DNA of 36,663 nucleotides from a virus. Under the pieces are notes generated by a model. It did no database searches and was not told the origin of the DNA. It saw only the letters and a program-made list of their open reading frames with translations. The stretch spans positions 1 through 36,663 of IMG/VR virus record IMGVR_UViG_3300028361_000074. One strand, 5' to 3'. Made by a program: the position numbers and the translations under genes. This document shows positions 36,534 through 36,663 of the stretch, piece after piece; the first letter of the stretch is position 1; the number at the start of each line of letters is the position of its first letter.

Positions 36534-36663
36534 TCCGTGGCAAGAAGCACTGGCTGTGGCGTGCGATCGACGCCAATGGCGATGTTCTTGATATTCTCGT
36601 GCAAACACGCCGAAACGCCAAGGCAGCAAAGCGCTTTCTCAAAAGATTGGTTGCTGAGTTCGG
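36534..36663 (+). pseudogene. IS6-family transposase fragment in host flank (interrupted)
   Basis: Reading from 36536, the frame gives RGKKHWLWRAIDANGDVLDI, then LVQTRRNAKAAKRFLKRLV, open to the window end. This is the DDE-domain segment of IS6-family transposases (compare IS26 VNGRWAYLYRAVD...SSRRNSKAAYRFL). The 5' part of the gene is absent because the phage end abuts it, so the phage (or this virion copy) sits inside an IS6-type element. The rest lies outside the window. Confidence 0.8.

Noticed and set aside
1-36663. tRNA genes, mom-type DNA modification, invertase (gin) and Gam-like genes
   Set aside because: Looked for because they occur in Mu-like phages, but no protein or RNA pattern supporting them was recognised.

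Overview
The window is an almost complete, high-GC transposable (Mu-like) bacteriophage with short host flanks. Near-perfect 28-bp inverted repeats beginning 5'-TG lie at 9-36 and 36506-36533, so the element is about 36.5 kb. The last ~130 bases are host DNA encoding a fragment of an IS6-family transposase. Protein style, GC content and a VPLPA-CTERM-like tail on one early protein point to a host in the Rhodobacteraceae/Roseobacter group of Alphaproteobacteria; that is an inference. The phage should be a contractile-tailed (myovirus-type) transposing phage.

Left to right: (1) 37-685 has no convincing gene but carries repeats expected of a transposase/regulator-binding end. (2) 686-1791, leftward lysogeny operon: an XRE-type repressor, a small protein with a GNxNI motif and an exported protein. 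(3) 1780-1885, divergent control region: a strong early promoter and three evenly spaced repressor-operator candidates. (4) 1886-5032, a rightward early operon of small, mostly ATGA-coupled genes: a Ner-like candidate, several tiny membrane or exported proteins and a ParB-like protein that contains a large palindrome. (5) 5029-11200, transposition and middle genes: MuA-like DDE transposase, MuB-like ATPase, small HTH proteins, DUF3164, GemA and a Mor-family activator. (6) 11328-12172, lysis: T7-lysozyme-like amidase and a holin candidate. (7) 12169-22809, Mu-type DNA packaging and head: DUF2730, VpaChn25-type protein, DUF3486 small terminase, large terminase, DUF935 portal, ASCH protein, head morphogenesis protein, protease/scaffold, major capsid and connectors. 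(8) 22802-32771, a contractile tail in P2 order, V-W-J-I-fibre-fibre assembly-FI-FII-E(E')-T-U-X-D. (9) 32773-36096, a 1107-residue receptor-binding/depolymerase-like protein whose C-terminal two thirds is lower in GC, followed by a small downstream reading frame.

How the parts fit: the repressor probably holds the early promoter off through the 29-bp-spaced operators. Once released, the early operon makes the A/B transposition machinery and then the Mor-like activator. An identical 24-bp dyad element lies upstream of the lysis cassette and again upstream of the protease/scaffold gene, the positions of Mu's late promoters Plys and PI, so it is a good candidate for a shared late-activator site. 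No separate Mu C-like activator was seen.

Most interesting: the Mu-head/P2-order-tail hybrid; a TTTTTTC -1 frameshift site joining E to E'; the operator array; the duplicated late dyad; the palindrome inside the parB-like gene; an early secreted protein with a VPLPA-CTERM-like anchor; and the BNR/polysaccharide-lyase-like giant tail protein carried on DNA of different composition. All family assignments come from reading the sequence without database searches.
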